From NCBI GenBank assembly GCA_030589715.1, contig JAUUVE010000189.1:1-5328 (forward strand): DNA of 5,328 nucleotides, given 5' to 3'. Shown one piece after another: positions 4,670-5,328 of the stretch. The notes under the pieces are model-generated. The model searched no databases. It was not told the DNA's origin and saw nothing but the letters and a program-made list of their open reading frames with translations. The DNA comes from Desulfobacteraceae bacterium. GTDB taxonomy: Bacteria > Desulfobacterota > DSM-4660 > Desulfatiglandales > Desulfatiglandaceae. The stretch's first letter is position 1. Each line of letters starts with the position of its first letter. The translations under genes were made by a program, and so were the position numbers.

Positions 4670-5328
4670 GTGAGGCGATTTTTTGTTGAGGAGATATTAG
4701 AAAAGGACGGGTCCTGTTCCATTAAGGGTTCAGAGGCAAAGCACATATCTAGGGTGCTGAGGATGGGGCCGGGGGATCGGATCGTCCTCATGGACCGTAA
4801 AGGTCGCCACTTCCTCGGCAGTATCAAATCTATTAGTACCCGAGAGGTGCGGGTCATACTCGAAAGGCCTCTTCCCAAGCCGTCAGTCTCCCCTATCAAG
4901 ATCATACTCTGTCAGGCCCTCATAAAGTCACGTCAGATGGACTACGTGATTCAGAAGACATCGGAGCTGGGGGTTGACCGCATCGTCCCTTTTGAATCTG
5001 AACGTACAATAGTCAGGTTGGACAAAGACAGGCTCGCCAATAAGATGAGGCACTGGCAAGAGATTGCCTTAAGTTCAGCCAAACAATGCGGCAGGATCAC
5101 CCCGGTCGAAATAGCCCCGCCCAAGGCATTCAAGGCCTTGATGACGGAGTGGAAACCAACAAACGGGGTAAAGTTGATCTTGTGGGAGGAAGAGGGGGCA
5201 AGGGATCTGAAAGGCCTTCTGAGGGAAGCTCCTCCGACCAGGACGTTCATAGGCGTGGTGGGGCCTGAGGGAGGGTTTAGCCGGAAAGAGATCGAGGTTG
5301 CCAGGGATGCGGGCTTTGCCGCTGCCTC
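4670..5328 (+). CDS. rsmE: 16S rRNA (uracil1498-N3)-methyltransferase (partial, 3' end cut by the window)
   Basis: RsmE methylates U1498 of 16S rRNA in the assembled 30S subunit, using SAM bound in a SPOUT (trefoil-knot) domain. The 219 visible codons begin VRRFFVEEIL. The N-terminal PUA-like domain spans about residues 1-70 (KHISRVLRMGPGD). The SPOUT domain follows with QALIKSRQMDYVIQKTSELGV, PFESERTIV, AKQCGR and GVVGPEGGFS, all typical. The frame is open to the last base, and about 25-30 residues, including the usual C-terminal GxRILRxETA motif, should lie beyond the window. GTG 4670 is chosen because the protein then begins as the family does, with GGGGGG 4657-4662 as ribosome site. GTG 4655 is in frame but adds five untypical residues. 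The prmA remnant ends 89 bp upstream. Confidence 0.93.
   Translation, partial: MRRFFVEEILEKDGSCSIKGSEAKHISRVLRMGPGDRIVLMDRKGRHFLGSIKSISTREVRVILERPLPKPSVSPIKIILCQALIKSRQMDYVIQKTSELGVDRIVPFESERTIVRLDKDRLANKMRHWQEIALSSAKQCGRITPVEIAPPKAFKALMTEWKPTNGVKLILWEEEGARDLKGLLREAPPTRTFIGVVGPEGGFSRKEIEVARDAGFAAA

Overview
The window most likely comes from an anaerobic bacterium of the Desulfobacterota (former Deltaproteobacteria, Syntrophobacter/Desulfobacter-like). This rests on gene content: a thiolase paired with a zinc-ribbon/OB-fold (DUF35) protein, a zinc alcohol dehydrogenase, a small conserved protein of a type I associate with that group, and prmA next to rsmE. Moderate GC, frequent AGG arginine codons and short 7-base tandem repeats between genes fit, but the placement is inference. 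All convincing genes are on the + strand.

Positions 1-576 hold no convincing complete gene. A weak open frame ends at a TAG at 151-153. Next comes a perfect 13-bp inverted repeat (155-167 / 312-324) enclosing several smaller inverted repeats, which is either a small transposon-like element or a structured RNA. Then comes a 143-bp element (421-563) with 16-bp inverted ends flanked by a duplicated AGGT. It looks like a MITE inserted 13 bp before the alcohol dehydrogenase start codon.

Positions 577-2034 carry a medium-chain zinc alcohol dehydrogenase (341 aa) and, 36 bp later, a 131-aa conserved protein of unknown function. They are probably co-transcribed.

Positions 2035-3785 form a second unit. 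A good sigma70-type promoter (TTGACC, 17-bp spacer, TATACT) leads into an SCP2-type thiolase (388 aa) and, 4 bp after its stop codon, a DUF35 protein (145 aa). Such pairs work as a complex in acyl-CoA chemistry, for example BbsAB in toluene degradation and the archaeal thiolase/HMG-CoA synthase complex. The substrate here cannot be read from the sequence. The alcohol dehydrogenase may feed the same pathway, but that is inference.

Positions 3786-5328 carry two translation-related methyltransferase genes. prmA (ribosomal protein L11 methyltransferase) is broken: about 60 codons of the SAM-binding core are missing and the two halves lie in different frames. rsmE (16S rRNA m3U1498 methyltransferase) is intact as far as seen but runs off the window end, lacking roughly its last 25-30 residues.

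No rRNA, tRNA, CRISPR array or convincing intrinsic terminator was seen.
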